64,000 nucleotides of DNA, taken from NCBI GenBank assembly GCA_028875245.1, contig JAPPEU010000048.1, positions 1 through 64,000 of the forward strand. Direction: 5' to 3'. The notes under the pieces were generated by a model. The model was not told where the DNA came from and ran no database searches. It saw only the letters and a program-made list of their open reading frames with translations. The DNA is from Chloroflexota bacterium. GTDB lineage: Bacteria > Chloroflexota > Anaerolineae > Aggregatilineales > Phototrophicaceae. Shown one piece after another: positions 41,121 through 50,695 of the stretch; the first letter of the stretch is position 1; the number at the start of each line of letters is the position of its first letter. The position numbers and the translations under genes are program-made.

Positions 41121-42404
41121 ATGAAGAAGGCACTGTTGCTTTTGGCGCTATTTGCGCTTGTTTTGCCAGCGGCCGCGCAGGATATGGCCGGCTGCATGAT
41201 CGAGCCGCCGGAGTCCGCCGCGCAGGTCAACATGATCGGCTGGACCTACCCCATCATCGATTTCTACGCCGACGAACTCGAAGCATGCAATGATGTGGAC
41301 AATATCGACGTCAACACCCAGCTGTTGGATTCTGGCGCGGCCCATGATCAGTTGCGATTGGCATTGGGCGCCGGCGGCACGTCGCCCTACGACATCATCA
41401 TGGTAACGCAGGGCGATATCAAATCCTATGTCGCCGAGGGCTGGATGATGCCGCTCAACGATCTCATCGCCAAATACGAAGATGAATACCAGATTTCCGA
41501 TATCCTCGGGCTGGGCGATATGTCGGTCGATGGCCAGGTTTACGGCTTGCCCATGGAGCAGAACACGCGCCACATGTTTTACCGTCCGGACCTGCTTGAC
41601 AAGCATGGCATCGCCGTGCCGGAGACCTGGGATGACGTGATCGCCGCTTGTGGCGTGCTGCAGGCTGAAGACAGCATCGTCATCCCCTTCACGACGCAGC
41701 TGCACGCCGGCTGGGCCTGGCGCATTGAGTTCGGTGATATGCTGCTCGCTTTTGGCGGCCAGCCGCTCAATGAGGACATGACCCCCGCCTTCAACGGCGA
41801 CGCGGGCGTGATGGCGCTCGAGAAGCTGGTTGAGATCGCCGACGCCTGCATGGGCGAAGAAGGCTTGACCTACAGCATTGATGACAGTCAAATCGGCATC
41901 GCCACCGGTGAACTGGCGATGGCTTTCACCTGGGCCAGCCGGGCCGCGGCGATGGATGATCCGGACTTCTCGGATTATGTCGGCGGCATCGAATTCGCCC
42001 CCGCCCCCAGGGCAACGGCCGACGGCCTCTATGGCGCCACCGGCGGCACCGGCGCCGGGCTGGGCATTCCAGCCAATATCGATGACGACCCTGACCTTGT
42101 GTTCCAGGTCATCCTGGAAGCGCTGGACGAGGAGAGCCAATTGCGCGGCGCCAACTACGGCGTGATCACCCGCCAGGCTGTCGCGGCCAATGCTGATGCG
42201 CGTTACCTGCCGGCTGTCTTCGCTACCATCAGTGGCGGCGTCGAGGGGACCCCGGTGCCCGCCATCGGCGCAGTTTTGAACCCGGTTTGGGATCAGTGGC
42301 TGCCGCAGATCATCAGGGGCGAAATGTCCGCTCAGGAATTGCTGGACGCCGCCGCCGCCGCTTACACGACAGAAGCGACCGCCCAGGGTTTCATCGAGGG
42401 TTAG
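41121..42404 (+). CDS. ABC transporter sugar-binding protein
   Basis: A 427-residue family 1 extracellular solute-binding protein. Residues 1-19 are a signal peptide (MKKALLLLALFALVLPAAAQ), with no lipobox Cys at the cleavage site. The mature part shows VDGQVYGLPMEQNTRHMFYR and WDDVIAACGVL, typical of sugar-binding proteins. AAGGAG precedes the ATG at 41121. The two permease genes follow. The C-terminus (ELLDAAAAAYTTEATAQGF) fits the family. Confidence 0.88.
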   Translation: MKKALLLLALFALVLPAAAQDMAGCMIEPPESAAQVNMIGWTYPIIDFYADELEACNDVDNIDVNTQLLDSGAAHDQLRLALGAGGTSPYDIIMVTQGDIKSYVAEGWMMPLNDLIAKYEDEYQISDILGLGDMSVDGQVYGLPMEQNTRHMFYRPDLLDKHGIAVPETWDDVIAACGVLQAEDSIVIPFTTQLHAGWAWRIEFGDMLLAFGGQPLNEDMTPAFNGDAGVMALEKLVEIADACMGEEGLTYSIDDSQIGIATGELAMAFTWASRAAAMDDPDFSDYVGGIEFAPAPRATADGLYGATGGTGAGLGIPANIDDDPDLVFQVILEALDEESQLRGANYGVITRQAVAANADARYLPAVFATISGGVEGTPVPAIGAVLNPVWDQWLPQIIRGEMSAQELLDAAAAAYTTEATAQGFIEG

Positions 42405-42421
42405 CCTGCAAAACATGTCTT

Positions 42422-42456
42422 GACCCCTTCTTTCCGCGCGGGAGGAGGGGTCTTTT
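42422..42456 (+). terminator. Terminator or attenuator hairpin inside the ABC operon
   Basis: GACCCCTTC and GGAGGGGTC form a 9-bp stem (one G-T pair) followed by TTTTG. It lies 18 bp behind the binding-protein gene and 60 bp before the first permease, the usual position for a hairpin that lowers permease expression relative to the binding protein. Confidence 0.65.
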
Positions 42457-42516
42457 GTATACGCATTCGGGCATTCCACTGTCGCCGGTCCGCGCAATAA
42501 TATTTGGAGACTGCTT

Positions 42517-43377
42517 ATGACCAAAGGAACCTTCACTTTTTTTGTTGCTCCCAGCGTATTCATCATGCTGGCGCTGATGACGCTTCCGCTGTTGGCCTCC
42601 ATCATTCTGGGAATGCACTACATCACCTTCCGCAATCTCGACGAGCCGCTTTGGGTCGGCTTTCAGAACTACCAGCAAGTATTAGAAGATCCAGAATTTT
42701 GGGATTCGCTGGAATTCACGCTGCTTTTCATCGCCGCCACTGTGCCGCTGCGGATCGCGCTTGGCCTGATGTTCGCCTTGCTGCTGGATCAGATCCGCCG
42801 CTTCCGCGGGGTCTTCATCGCCGCCGCCCTGGTGCCCTTTGTCATGACGCCGGTGGTGGGCACGCTCATCTTCCGCGATATGTTTGACCGCGGCGGGCCC
42901 TACTGGTACTGGATGCAGCAGCTCTTTGAATACCGCCTCTTTATGAACAGCACGACGGTGCCTTTGCTGATCATCTTCCACAGCATTTGGACGGCGACGC
43001 CCTTCGCCATGATCGTCCTCTTCGCCGGCTTGCAGACGCTGCCGCAGGAATCGCTGGAGGCGGCCCGCGTCGATGGCGCCAGCTGGCTGCGCCAACTTTG
43101 GCACATCGCCATTCCCCATCTGCGCTCGCTCTTCGTCTTCATCGCCTTGATATCGATCATGGACGCCTACCGCGTTTTCGACAGCGTCTTCGTGCTGACG
43201 CGGCAGAACCCCATTTTCGACGCCGAGACCATCATGTATTACAACTTTCAGGTCGCTATGAATTTCGGCCGCCTGGGCAAAGCCAACGCCATGAGTGTGC
43301 TCACGGTCATCGGCATCTTCGTCGTCCTGATCCCCTTCCTCGCCATGACCTATCGCGAGCAAATGGAGGAAGCCTGA
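42517..43377 (+). CDS. ABC transporter permease (MalF-like)
   Basis: A 286-residue inner-membrane permease with six helices. The EAA motif that contacts the ATPase is EAARVDGASWLRQLWHIAIP near 188-207. The start has GGAG upstream (ATATTTGGAGACTGCTTATG). Its stop overlaps the start of the second permease by one base (TGATG). No ATPase gene is in the cluster, so a shared MsmX/UgpC-type ATPase is expected elsewhere. Confidence 0.9.
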   Translation: MTKGTFTFFVAPSVFIMLALMTLPLLASIILGMHYITFRNLDEPLWVGFQNYQQVLEDPEFWDSLEFTLLFIAATVPLRIALGLMFALLLDQIRRFRGVFIAAALVPFVMTPVVGTLIFRDMFDRGGPYWYWMQQLFEYRLFMNSTTVPLLIIFHSIWTATPFAMIVLFAGLQTLPQESLEAARVDGASWLRQLWHIAIPHLRSLFVFIALISIMDAYRVFDSVFVLTRQNPIFDAETIMYYNFQVAMNFGRLGKANAMSVLTVIGIFVVLIPFLAMTYREQMEEA

Positions 43378-44381
43378 TGACGCGGACAGAGAATCCACTG
43401 GCTCGTTTCCTGATTTATATCGCGCTGGCGCTCTTCACCGTCTATAACATTCTGCCCTTCGCCTGGACCATCATGAGTTCCATCAAACTGCCGAAGGACG
43501 CCAACGCCAGAATCCCGCGCTTCACCTTTAGCCCCACGGGGGAGAATTACGCGGAACTCTGGCTGAACATGCGGCCGGAGGACTTCGCGCCCTACGGGCT
43601 GGCGCTGGTCGTCTTCATATTCCTGCTGGGCGTGGTCGGCTTCTCCGCCAACCGCATCCCGGCGCCCAACTCCTTGATTTACATGGGCTGCATCCTCGCG
43701 GGCGTGCTGGTCGCGGTGGCGCTGCCGGAGGTGGTCAATACGGCGGAATTCTACGATTATCTGATCAACAGCGTGATCGTAACGATAGGCACTCTGTGCG
43801 TATCTTTGACGATTGGCGCCCTGGCCGGTTATGGGCTGGCGCGCTTCCGCCATGTGGTCTCGGTGTACATCCTGGTGATCGCGCTGGCTTTTCGCTCGCT
43901 GCCGAGCCTGGCGCTGGTCCTGCCTTTTTACTACCTGGGGCAGCTTTCCGGCCTCTACGACACGCATATTCTCCTGATCTTCTGTCTGGTGGCGGTCAAC
44001 CAACCCTTCACCATTTGGATGCTGCGCAGCTTCTTCATGGAGATCCCGATCGAGATCGAAGAAGCGGCCATGATAGACGGCGCCGGGCGGCTGCGCTCCT
44101 TTATATCGGTGATCGTGCCCATCATGTGGCCGGGCATCATCACGACCGGTTTGTTCACGCTGCTGCTGGCATATAACGACTTCCTGCTGGCGCGCATCCT
44201 GACGCAGATCAACTGGACGCTGCCGGTTGGCATCGCGCAATGGACCGGCGGCGAAGACCCCGGTCATGTCACGCTGGCGGCGGCCGCCTCCGTTTCTACG
44301 ACGCTGCCCATCCTGGTTGTGATCATCTTCTTCCAGAAGTATCTGATTCGCGGCCTGGCTTCCGGCGCGGTGAAGGGCTAG
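43377..44381 (+). CDS. ABC transporter permease (MalG-like) with two extra helices
   Basis: A 334-residue permease. The EAA motif reads EEAAMIDGAGRLRSFISVIVP near 221-241 (two adjacent stretches). Members are usually about 280 residues; here an insertion near 70-120 adds two hydrophobic segments (LALVVFIFLLGVVGF and LIYMGCILAGVLVAVALP) between the first helix and the core. ATG at 43377 overlaps the MalF-like stop; the upstream extension of this frame is only the first permease gene in another frame. Confidence 0.88.
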   Translation: MTRTENPLARFLIYIALALFTVYNILPFAWTIMSSIKLPKDANARIPRFTFSPTGENYAELWLNMRPEDFAPYGLALVVFIFLLGVVGFSANRIPAPNSLIYMGCILAGVLVAVALPEVVNTAEFYDYLINSVIVTIGTLCVSLTIGALAGYGLARFRHVVSVYILVIALAFRSLPSLALVLPFYYLGQLSGLYDTHILLIFCLVAVNQPFTIWMLRSFFMEIPIEIEEAAMIDGAGRLRSFISVIVPIMWPGIITTGLFTLLLAYNDFLLARILTQINWTLPVGIAQWTGGEDPGHVTLAAAASVSTTLPILVVIIFFQKYLIRGLASGAVKG

Positions 44382-44397
44382 CCAGATATAAAATCGT

Positions 44398-44485
44398 TTG
44401 CAGGGGCGAGCCATTGAGTCGCCCGTTATAGCAAATAAGCGTGATTTCGGGCGACTTGATAAGCCGCCCCGACACATTTTGCGTG
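44398..44485. repeat. GTAGGGGCG-family intergenic repeat
   Basis: GCAGGGGCGAGCCATTGAGTCGCCC and, 30 bp on, GGGCGACTTGATAAGCCGCCCC make an imperfect palindrome in the gap between the permease and sulfatase genes. Confidence 0.5.
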
Positions 44486-44535
44486 AAACGAGCAAAGCCA
44501 TATATGCAAATGTGACCATGAGGAGAACTTAAGAT

Positions 44536-45903
44536 ATGAACATCATCTGCGTGGTCACCGACACGCTGCGAGCGGACTACCTGCCCACCTATGGCAATCA
44601 GCAAGTGATCGCGCCCAATCTGACGGCGTTCGCGGCTGAGTCCCTCGTCTTTGAAGATTGCCACGCCGCCTCCTTCCCCACCGTGCCGACGCGCGCCGAT
44701 ATCGCCACCGGGCGCTTCACCTTCACTTACCTGACCTGGGGACCGCTGCCGCAGGATGAAATCACGCTGGCGGGCTTGCTGACCAAGGCCGGTTACACGA
44801 CGATGGGCGTGGCGGATACGCCCTTCCTCATCCGCAATGGCTACGGCTATGACCGCGGCTTCGATGATTTCATCTGGATCCGCGGCCAGCGCGAGGCGGC
44901 CGGGCGGCCGGATGTCACCCGCCTCTGGAAAGAAGAAGATGACCGCTTCGCGCCCAAGACCTTCAAAGCGGCGATGGACTGGCTTGAGCGGCACTATGAA
45001 GAGAAGTTCTTCCTCTACATCGACGCCTGGGACCCGCATGAACCCTGGGATCCGCCGGCCCATTACGTCAAACCCTACCTGCCGGATTATCAAGGCGAGC
45101 AGGTCTACCCGGCTTATTGGGATTGGGAAGACGCCGGTTACAGCGCGCGCGATTTGGAGATCGGCAAAGCGACCTACATGGGCGAAATCACCATGGTCGA
45201 TCGTTGGTTTGGCTTGCTGATCGACCGGTTGAAATCGCTTGGAATCTACGACAGCACGGCTATCCTGTTCGTCTCCGACCACGGCTTTTATTTCGGCGAA
45301 TTCGGCATTTTCGGCAAGAGCCGCTTCCGCTGGCCCGATAACACGATCCCGGTGATGGAAGCGATGGCGCGTTTCAAACAGGGCGCGATCGCCTATCGGA
45401 CGCCCAAGCATAATGAAATCTCGCATGTGCCGCTCTTCGCCAGAATCCCCGGCTATGGGCATCGACGCGTTTCCGGCCTGGCGAGCATCCCCGACATCAT
45501 GCCGACCATGCTGGAGCTTGCGGGCATCGAGCAGCCCTCGCGCGTTCAGTCGCGGTCGCTGCTGCCGCTGGCGCGCGGCGAGGTCGACCGGCTGCATGAC
45601 ATCGTGGTCACATCGCAATCGCTGGCTGACACCGCCGGCAACACCACCCTCATCGTTGACGACAGCGAACGCGTCGTGGTCGAGGTCTCGCCCAGCACCA
45701 TCCGCGACGGCCTATGGGATTTTCTCTATGCCCTGGAAGGCGAGCCGGTTGAGCTCTATGACGCGGCGCATGACCCGGCGCATCAACACAATCTGGCGGC
45801 CGCGCGGCCCGATATCTGCCAAGCGATGCACGCCAAGTTCGTCCACTGGATGGACAAAATGGACACGCCCGAAGCATACGCGGCGCCAAGGCGGCGGCTA
45901 TGA
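44536..45903 (+). CDS. Sulfatase-fold hydrolase with Thr at the nucleophile position
   Basis: A 455-residue alkaline-phosphatase-superfamily protein. Metal-binding parts are seen: VVTDTLRADYL at 6-16 and VSDHGFYFGEFG near 254-265. In sulfatases the formylglycine comes from the C (or S) of C-x-P-x-R; the aligned part here is T49-V-P-T-R53 followed by ADIATGR. With Thr it cannot make formylglycine and would act more like phosphodiesterases or phosphatases of the same superfamily. AGGAGA stands before the ATG. Its place behind an ABC sugar importer suggests a substrate delivered by that importer, for example a phosphorylated or sulfated glycan. Confidence 0.8.
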   Translation: MNIICVVTDTLRADYLPTYGNQQVIAPNLTAFAAESLVFEDCHAASFPTVPTRADIATGRFTFTYLTWGPLPQDEITLAGLLTKAGYTTMGVADTPFLIRNGYGYDRGFDDFIWIRGQREAAGRPDVTRLWKEEDDRFAPKTFKAAMDWLERHYEEKFFLYIDAWDPHEPWDPPAHYVKPYLPDYQGEQVYPAYWDWEDAGYSARDLEIGKATYMGEITMVDRWFGLLIDRLKSLGIYDSTAILFVSDHGFYFGEFGIFGKSRFRWPDNTIPVMEAMARFKQGAIAYRTPKHNEISHVPLFARIPGYGHRRVSGLASIPDIMPTMLELAGIEQPSRVQSRSLLPLARGEVDRLHDIVVTSQSLADTAGNTTLIVDDSERVVVEVSPSTIRDGLWDFLYALEGEPVELYDAAHDPAHQHNLAAARPDICQAMHAKFVHWMDKMDTPEAYAAPRRRL

Positions 45904-46016
45904 TCTGCTTGCCTCGGAACCTATTGAGCGAAGTTTGCAATTGAAATGCTTGCTTTGGAATTCCGATTGCTGTCGACTATAATGCGCAGTAACAGATTCG
46001 GAAAGGAAGGGCGAAG

Positions 46017-46589
46017 ATGATCGTCCGAGACCGAGTTTACACCATTGACGACATTTGGAGGCTGTCACAATTGCCGGAGAACGAGCACCGGTTCATTTAT
46101 CTCATCGACGGAGAACTCCTTTTCATGTCAAGACCTGGTGGTTTGCACGGTCTAATAGCCTCATTAATTGCGCATTTTCTTTGGGCCTACGTACTAGAGC
46201 GGGAGTTGGGGCGAGTAACCACAGAATCCGGCTACCACCCGCCGGATTCCCGAACTACACTGCTTGGACCGGATGTCGGTTTTGTTCATAGCGAAAGGGC
46301 GCCGAAACCTTTTCCAGCGCGATTGGTGCCCGTGATGCCGGATATAGCTGTCGAAGTCTTGTCGCCGAGCAACACATTGCCTGAATTGCGGCGCAAAGCC
46401 GAAGTTTATCTGCGGCATGGCACGACGCTCGTTTGGCTCGTGAACCCGGACGAGAAGACAGTAGAGATTTGGCGTATGGATGACAAGAAGACGACCAGCG
46501 AAACAGTCGGCCAAGGCGGCGCTCTTGATGGACAACCCGTCTTGCCCGGATTCAGGCTGGAGCTTGATACGCTGTTCTCGCTGGATTAA
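46017..46589 (+). CDS. Uma2 family endonuclease (PD-(D/E)XK fold)
   Basis: A 190-residue member of the Uma2/DUF820 family, frequent in cyanobacteria and Chloroflexota. The nuclease core is seen as LLGPDVGFV (Asp), DIAVEVLSPSN (Glu) and LRRKAEVYLRHG (Lys), then VWLVNPDEKTVEIW. The biological role is not settled. GGAAGGG stands before the ATG. Composition is slightly more AT-rich than the neighbours. Confidence 0.85.
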   Translation: MIVRDRVYTIDDIWRLSQLPENEHRFIYLIDGELLFMSRPGGLHGLIASLIAHFLWAYVLERELGRVTTESGYHPPDSRTTLLGPDVGFVHSERAPKPFPARLVPVMPDIAVEVLSPSNTLPELRRKAEVYLRHGTTLVWLVNPDEKTVEIWRMDDKKTTSETVGQGGALDGQPVLPGFRLELDTLFSLD

Positions 46590-46710
46590 GCGCCATCCCG
46601 CAAAGGCTTCTGCAAAACAATCCGCCGGTGCAAAACTCTGCCCATGACAGGGATTAAGCACAACCTGTATACTCCCTCTCTGTTTGCCAATTCACACGGG
46701 AAAGCTTCAT

Positions 46711-47637
46711 TTGAATATTGCCGCCCTGCCCTATGTCATGCTGCTCGCTTTCTTCTTCGGCTCCTCATTGGTTGTGTCCCGCTTCAGCATCGGCCAATTT
46801 GAACCGACCACCTACATCGGCATCCGCATGATCCTCTCCAGCGTGCTTGCGCTGCTGGTCTACGCGGTCGCCACGGGCCGCCGCCTGCCGCGCGATCCTG
46901 AGCTTTGGAAACGCGCCGGCCTGCTGGGCATATTTGGCACGGCCCTGCCCATGACCTGCGCCGTCAGCTCGCTGCAATACCAATCGAGCGGCGTTACATC
47001 GCTGCTGCTGGCGACCGGGCCGCCGCTGACCGTGCTCTTGGCTCATTTCCTGCTGCCAGACGAAGTGCTGAATCGACGGCAGGTCTTCGGCGTGGCATTG
47101 GCGCTCAGCGGCGCTCTGGTGCTCGCTTTGAGCGGCGAGAATGGCTTGCCCGATGTCTCCGAGGCGTCGCCGACCGGTTACCTGCTCGCCATCAGCGCGA
47201 CAGTCTGCGGCGCGGTCATGGTCATTTATGCGCGCAAACACCTGCGCGCTTATGATTCCTACGATGTCGGCAGCATCCGCATCATGACGACAGCCGCGAC
47301 GGTGATGCCCCTGTCCGTCTTGACGGTCGGCTTCGACCTGAGCGAGGTTGACGGCGCCGGCCTCATCGCCTTGCTCTATTCGGCGCTTGTCGGCACCTTT
47401 CTCGGCCTCTTGCTGTCTTTCTACAATGTCAAGCGTTTCGGCGCGACGCCGGCGATGATGACCACCTATATCATCCCGATTGTGGCCGGTGTCGGCGGCG
47501 TGCTGTTCCTGGGGGAGGAGATCACCTCGGCGATGCTCATTGGCATGGTCGTCATCATCGGGGGGATCGCGCTGCTGCAGGAATTCCGCAAACCGACGGG
47601 TTTGCTGCGCCGCTTCCCGCATAGGGGCTCGTATTGA
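46711..47637 (+). CDS. DMT superfamily transporter (EamA)
   Basis: About 308 residues with ten membrane helices in two EamA halves; the second half ends with the characteristic GVLFLGEEITSAMLIGMVVIIGGI. Such proteins export amino acids or metabolites. No ATG is available; TTG at 46711 with GGGAAAG six bases upstream is chosen, TTG at 46684 is possible. It ends 3 bp before the convergent sugar isomerase. Confidence 0.82.
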   Translation: MNIAALPYVMLLAFFFGSSLVVSRFSIGQFEPTTYIGIRMILSSVLALLVYAVATGRRLPRDPELWKRAGLLGIFGTALPMTCAVSSLQYQSSGVTSLLLATGPPLTVLLAHFLLPDEVLNRRQVFGVALALSGALVLALSGENGLPDVSEASPTGYLLAISATVCGAVMVIYARKHLRAYDSYDVGSIRIMTTAATVMPLSVLTVGFDLSEVDGAGLIALLYSALVGTFLGLLLSFYNVKRFGATPAMMTTYIIPIVAGVGGVLFLGEEITSAMLIGMVVIIGGIALLQEFRKPTGLLRRFPHRGSY

Positions 47638-47640
47638 CCC

Positions 47641-48402
47641 TCAGCCCACCTGGCAAGCATCATAAGCCTGTTTCAGCGCCGCCTTCCAATCGCCCAGCGG
47701 CACGAACTCCTGCCCGACATAGCCGGTGAAGCCGGTGTCGGCGATCGCCCGGCAAATGGCCGGATAATACAGTTCTTGCGTCTCGTCAATTTCATTGCGC
47801 CCGGGCACGCCCGCCGTGTGATAATGGGCGAACCACTGATGATTGTCGCGTATGGTTTGGATGACATCGCCCTCCATCACCTGCATGTGATAGATATCAT
47901 AAAGCAGGCGCGCATGGGCTGAATTCACCGCCGAGACGACTTGTACGCCCCAGGCCGTGGAATCGCACATATAGTCGGGGTGGTTGACCTTGCTGTTCAG
48001 CAATTCCAGGATCAGGACCACCCCGGCCGATTCGGCGTCGCGCGCCAGCAGCTCCAGATGTTTGATGGCGTTTTCGGCGCCGCGCGCGTCATCCATGCCG
48101 TCGCGGTTGCCGCTGAATGCGATGAGGAAGGGGATATCCCATTCGACAGCCAGTTTGAGGTTGGCATCCGATTGACGCTTGATATCGTCCCAATTCCGCG
48201 GGTCGTTGATGCCGACAGGTATGCCCCAGTGCAATTGATGAGTCGCGATCTTCATGCCCTGATCGCGCACCAACTGGAACTGCTCCACGGGCACAAGCTC
48301 CATCGCCGTGTAGCCGATCGCTTTGCATGTCTGCAGCATATCGACCAGGTCGGTATTATCCCTTGCGATGCACCACCATGATACTGATTGTTCAAAGGCC
48401 AT
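47641..48402 (-). CDS. Sugar phosphate isomerase/epimerase (hydroxypyruvate isomerase-like)
   Basis: A 253-residue TIM-barrel of the xylose-isomerase-like group. Metal-binding residues fit ILELLNSKVNHPDY (Glu), LLYDIYHMQVMEGD (Asp/His) and GYVGQEFVP (Glu). Similar to Hyi/OtnI enzymes that isomerise hydroxypyruvate or 2-oxo-tetronate. Follows recJ by 4 bp in the same direction, so it is probably co-transcribed. Confidence 0.82.
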   Translation of the reverse strand: MAFEQSVSWWCIARDNTDLVDMLQTCKAIGYTAMELVPVEQFQLVRDQGMKIATHQLHWGIPVGINDPRNWDDIKRQSDANLKLAVEWDIPFLIAFSGNRDGMDDARGAENAIKHLELLARDAESAGVVLILELLNSKVNHPDYMCDSTAWGVQVVSAVNSAHARLLYDIYHMQVMEGDVIQTIRDNHQWFAHYHTAGVPGRNEIDETQELYYPAICRAIADTGFTGYVGQEFVPLGDWKAALKQAYDACQVG

Positions 48403-48406
48403 ATCG

Positions 48407-50695
48407 TCATTCCTGAATCTTCATCTTGAGCCAATAATTGCGGTAGGCGCGCGTCTCCCGCAGGAGCAGGCCCAGCCGCTTTTGCAGCGCGTCCAGTTGA
48501 TCGCGCGGCGCGCCATCCGCCAGTGCCAGCCGATAGTCGCCGCTGGCGCCCACTTGATAATCCAGTTTACCCAGCGCGCGCAAGACTTGCAAACCGACAG
48601 CAACGCTGCGCTCGCGATCAGCCATGGCCGCCGCCAATGTCTCCAGCCCGGCCAAGCCATCCTTGCGCTTGACCGCGTATTTGACCAGCGCGGCCAAACG
48701 CGCCAGGAAGCCCGTCAGTGTCTCGGTCGAGGGGCGTAGGCCAAAGAGAACAAGACGGCTTGGATTGACAGTCGCCAAAGCCGCCGACCAAAGCGCGTCC
48801 GCCGGCGGGACCGTCCAGACGATCAGCGTTTCGCTCGGCGTCAACTGAAGCCGATCGACTGCGCCGTCGGTCTCTTCCACTTCCGCCCAGATTGTCGCCG
48901 TCGGATAGGCTTCCCGCGCTTGCGCCAGCATTTTCAGCGGCTCAGCGCATTGACGGAAGTCTTGCAGCTCATAGACGGGCGCCGGCGCCTCGGCATCGAT
49001 TGAAGCGGCGTCGAGCTGACGAAAGTCCAGCCATTCGACGAGCGCTTCCCGTTCGCCCTTGTAGCGGCTGGTACGGAGGGTATAAGCCAGGTCGAAGCGC
49101 CCGCTCGGCAAGTTGGCTTTCGCGCCGCGCCACCAGATGGCCCGCTGCCGCCGGCCGCCCGCATCCTCGACTTCAACTTGCAGATGCTCCCCGCGGCGGC
49201 CCAGCCCTTTGCCGCTCGCCACTTTCAGGTTTCGCGTCGCCATGGTCAATGCCGGGTTGCCATTGCCAAAGGGCGCCAGGCGCTCGATATCGGCCGTCAG
49301 CGCCAGCGAGATATCAGACAGCTCAAGATAGCCGTCAATCGCCAGTGAAGGCGCGACCGGCGGCGTCTCGCGCACGCTGCGCGACAGAGCGCGCCGGAAT
49401 TGGAAGATTTTATCGGCGGGCAAGCTGAACCCGGCCGCCATGCTGTGGCCGCCATAGCGAATGAGCTGTTCGGAGGCGCGCCCCAGGGCGGCTGTGATAT
49501 CGACCCCCTCCAGCGAGCGGGCCGAGCCGCGCCCCGTCTCATCGGGCGCCGCGATAAGCGCGGCAGGCAGGCCGAATTCTTCAACCAGCCGACTTGCTAC
49601 GATGCCGATGACGCCGCTGTGCCAATCTTCATGGCTCAGCACGAGGGCGGCGTAATCCAGCAGCCAGGGTTCATTCTCGATCTGGGCGATGGCCGATTCA
49701 TAAACCTGATTCGACAGAAACTTCCGGCGCGCGTTGAAGCTCTCCAGCGAATTGGCCAATATGCGCGCCCGCGCCCAATCGCTCGTGGTCAGCAATTCGA
49801 CCGCCGGGTTGGCGTCGTCGAGCCGCCCCAAGGCGTTCAGGCGCGGCGCAAGCGCAAAGCCGATATGGCCCTCGTTGAGCTCAGCCGCCGGAATATCCGC
49901 CCGTTCCAGGATCGCCTTCAGGCCCAGCCGCCGGTTCTCCCGCAGTAGCGCCAGGCCGCGCTGCAAGAGATAACGCGCGTCGTCCACCTGCGGCATGACA
50001 TCGGCGACGATGCCGAGCGCCACCAGGTCAAGCAGGTTGTCGCTCGCCGCCCGCCCGGTCAGCGCTTCCATGAGCTTATAGGCGACGCCGACGCCGGGCA
50101 GCTCGAGCAAGGGATGACCGGCCGGCAATCGGCGCGGGTTGACGACAGCTTCGGCCGCCGGCAAAGCCTCCGGCAGCGAGTGATGATCGGTGATGACTGT
50201 ATCGACCCCGCGGCTCGCGGCATAATCAACGGCATCATGGGCGCTCACGCCGGTGTCGCAAGTAAGGAGGAGCTCGACGCCGCCATCAAGGTGGCGCTTG
50301 AGAGTCGGCAGGTGGATGCCGTGGCCCTCTCGGAAACGATTCGGCACGTGGTAGCGCACAAGCGCGCCACGCTGGCTCAAGGCGGCATACAGCAGCGCGG
50401 TCGATGTCTGCCCGTCAACATCAAAGTCGCCCCATATCAGGATGCGTTCTTTATCACGCAGCGCGCGCTCCAGCCGGTCGACAGCGCGGTCGATATCCGG
50501 CAGGTCGGAGGGTAAGGCCGGGCTGTACTTCTCCGGCGAAAGGAAGCGCTCGGCCGCCGTCGCCGATGTGATGCCCTTGCGCGCCAAATACTGCCCAACC
50601 AGCGCATGCCCGCCGACGAGATCAGCGAGCGGCCCCGGCACGTCAACGGGCGCCGGCTCCCGCCATTCGCGGCGCGCGCGTCCCATTCGGGCCAT
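48407..50695 (-). CDS. recJ: Single-stranded-DNA-specific exonuclease RecJ
   Basis: A 762-residue 5'-3' ssDNA exonuclease. DHH phosphoesterase motifs: ILIWGDFDVDGQTSTALL near 85-102, CDTGVSAHDA, the DHH block VITDHHSLPEA and VGVAYKL. The DHHA1 part shows LSHEDWHSGVIGIVASRLVEEF (read as two adjoining blocks) and RYGGHSMAAGFSL. The C-terminal ~200 residues beyond the OB domain are an extension also seen in Gram-positive and Chloroflexota RecJ. Its start shares bases with the stop of the enolase gene (TGATG). It acts in recombination and mismatch repair. Confidence 0.92.
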   Translation of the reverse strand: MARMGRARREWREPAPVDVPGPLADLVGGHALVGQYLARKGITSATAAERFLSPEKYSPALPSDLPDIDRAVDRLERALRDKERILIWGDFDVDGQTSTALLYAALSQRGALVRYHVPNRFREGHGIHLPTLKRHLDGGVELLLTCDTGVSAHDAVDYAASRGVDTVITDHHSLPEALPAAEAVVNPRRLPAGHPLLELPGVGVAYKLMEALTGRAASDNLLDLVALGIVADVMPQVDDARYLLQRGLALLRENRRLGLKAILERADIPAAELNEGHIGFALAPRLNALGRLDDANPAVELLTTSDWARARILANSLESFNARRKFLSNQVYESAIAQIENEPWLLDYAALVLSHEDWHSGVIGIVASRLVEEFGLPAALIAAPDETGRGSARSLEGVDITAALGRASEQLIRYGGHSMAAGFSLPADKIFQFRRALSRSVRETPPVAPSLAIDGYLELSDISLALTADIERLAPFGNGNPALTMATRNLKVASGKGLGRRGEHLQVEVEDAGGRRQRAIWWRGAKANLPSGRFDLAYTLRTSRYKGEREALVEWLDFRQLDAASIDAEAPAPVYELQDFRQCAEPLKMLAQAREAYPTATIWAEVEETDGAVDRLQLTPSETLIVWTVPPADALWSAALATVNPSRLVLFGLRPSTETLTGFLARLAALVKYAVKRKDGLAGLETLAAAMADRERSVAVGLQVLRALGKLDYQVGASGDYRLALADGAPRDQLDALQKRLGLLLRETRAYRNYWLKMKIQE

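Noticed and set aside
42987-43376. N-terminal extension of the second permease by 130 codons
   Set aside because: This part is the first permease gene read in another frame; the true start is the TGATG overlap at 43377.
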